Shown: positions 14,980 through 15,123 of the stretch, piece after piece
How the letters are laid out: every line of letters starts with the position of its first letter
How positions within the stretch are numbered: position 1 is the first letter of the stretch
Assembly: GCA_021789755.1 (NCBI GenBank)
Contig: JAJYJD010000061.1
Location: 1 to 15,123 of the forward strand
Origin: Bacteroidota bacterium
Lineage (GTDB): Bacteria > Bacteroidota > Ignavibacteria > Kryptoniales > JAKASW01
Direction: 5' to 3'
DNA: 15,123 nt
Program-made: the position numbers and the translations under genes
Notes under the pieces: generated by a model
What the model saw: only the letters and a program-made list of their open reading frames with translations
Told to the model about the DNA's origin: nothing
The model's database searches: none

Positions 14980-15123
14980 ATGATGAGACAGAAGGCTCTC
15001 GGAATTATCGCTTCATTCGCACTGATGGCGACCATATTTCTCCCACACGCAATCGCCGGACAGATTTCCGCACCAGACTCGCTGCCGATTCAGGGAAAAG
15101 GAATGTATATCTGGAAGTTATGG
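14980..15123 (+). CDS. Secreted protein, N-terminal fragment (cut by window edge)
   Basis: An ATG at 14980 (or the adjacent one at 14983) opens a frame that runs to the right edge: 48 codons. It begins with a typical signal peptide, MMRQKALGIIASFALMATIF, cut near HAIA at 26. The mature start reads QISAPDSLPIQGKGMYIWKLW. The phrase GKGMYIWKL resembles the first strand of secreted TIM-barrel hydrolase-like proteins, but 20 mature residues are too few to assign a family. Only a weak ribosome site is seen. The gene lies 17 bp after the small secreted protein, in a likely operon with it. Confidence 0.6.
   Translation, partial: MMRQKALGIIASFALMATIFLPHAIAGQISAPDSLPIQGKGMYIWKLW

Noticed and set aside
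1..15123. CRISPR arrays, tRNA or rRNA genes, insertion sequences
   Set aside because: No spaced direct repeats, cloverleaf-like segments, transposase motifs or flanking terminal repeats were seen on either strand.

Overview
The window looks like a chromosomal piece of a Bacteroidota/Chlorobi-group bacterium, most likely an Ignavibacteria-type lineage. Three predicted secreted proteins end in type IX secretion (T9SS) C-terminal sorting domains, two of them with the NYPNPFNPST signature typical of that group. A PorV/PorQ-family outer-membrane protein is encoded among them, next to a TonB-dependent receptor with a carboxypeptidase-regulatory-like N-terminal extension. The taxonomic call is inference from these protein families only; there is no rRNA or tRNA in the window.

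Layout. (1) Minus strand, 1-2120: a serine beta-lactamase-like secreted hydrolase, followed 26 bp later by a POT/PTR-family proton-coupled peptide transporter that runs off the left edge. (2) 2121-2701: a 581-bp divergent control region with a 9-bp-arm inverted repeat, a perfect 18-bp palindrome with an AACCGGTT core, and a near-consensus TTGACA-N17-TATACT promoter. (3) Plus strand, 2702-10197: a tightly packed group of TonB-dependent receptor, large secreted protein with a divergent T9SS C-terminal domain, PorV-like protein, and IPT/TIG plus beta-propeller lipoprotein. (4) 10364-11680: a secreted beta-propeller-like T9SS cargo, preceded by a possible 27-codon leader ORF and followed by two tandem intrinsic terminators. 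(5) 11819-14200: a GHL10 (DUF187, DigH/YngK-like) glycoside hydrolase with fibronectin-III-like modules and a T9SS domain. (6) 14336-14962: a small secreted protein of unknown function. (7) 14980 to the right edge: the start of another secreted protein.

Nearly every product carries an export signal or is an envelope protein, so the window is an envelope and secretion locus. The most coherent unit is 2702-10197. It resembles a Sus-like uptake or surface-assembly operon with no recognisable SusD. Its place may be taken by a T9SS-exported protein, a dedicated PorV-like shuttle and a surface lipoprotein. The substrate cannot be read from the sequence. Peptidoglycan or carbohydrate processing is hinted at by the GHL10 hydrolase, the peptide transporter and the beta-lactamase-fold hydrolase, but a shared pathway is speculation.
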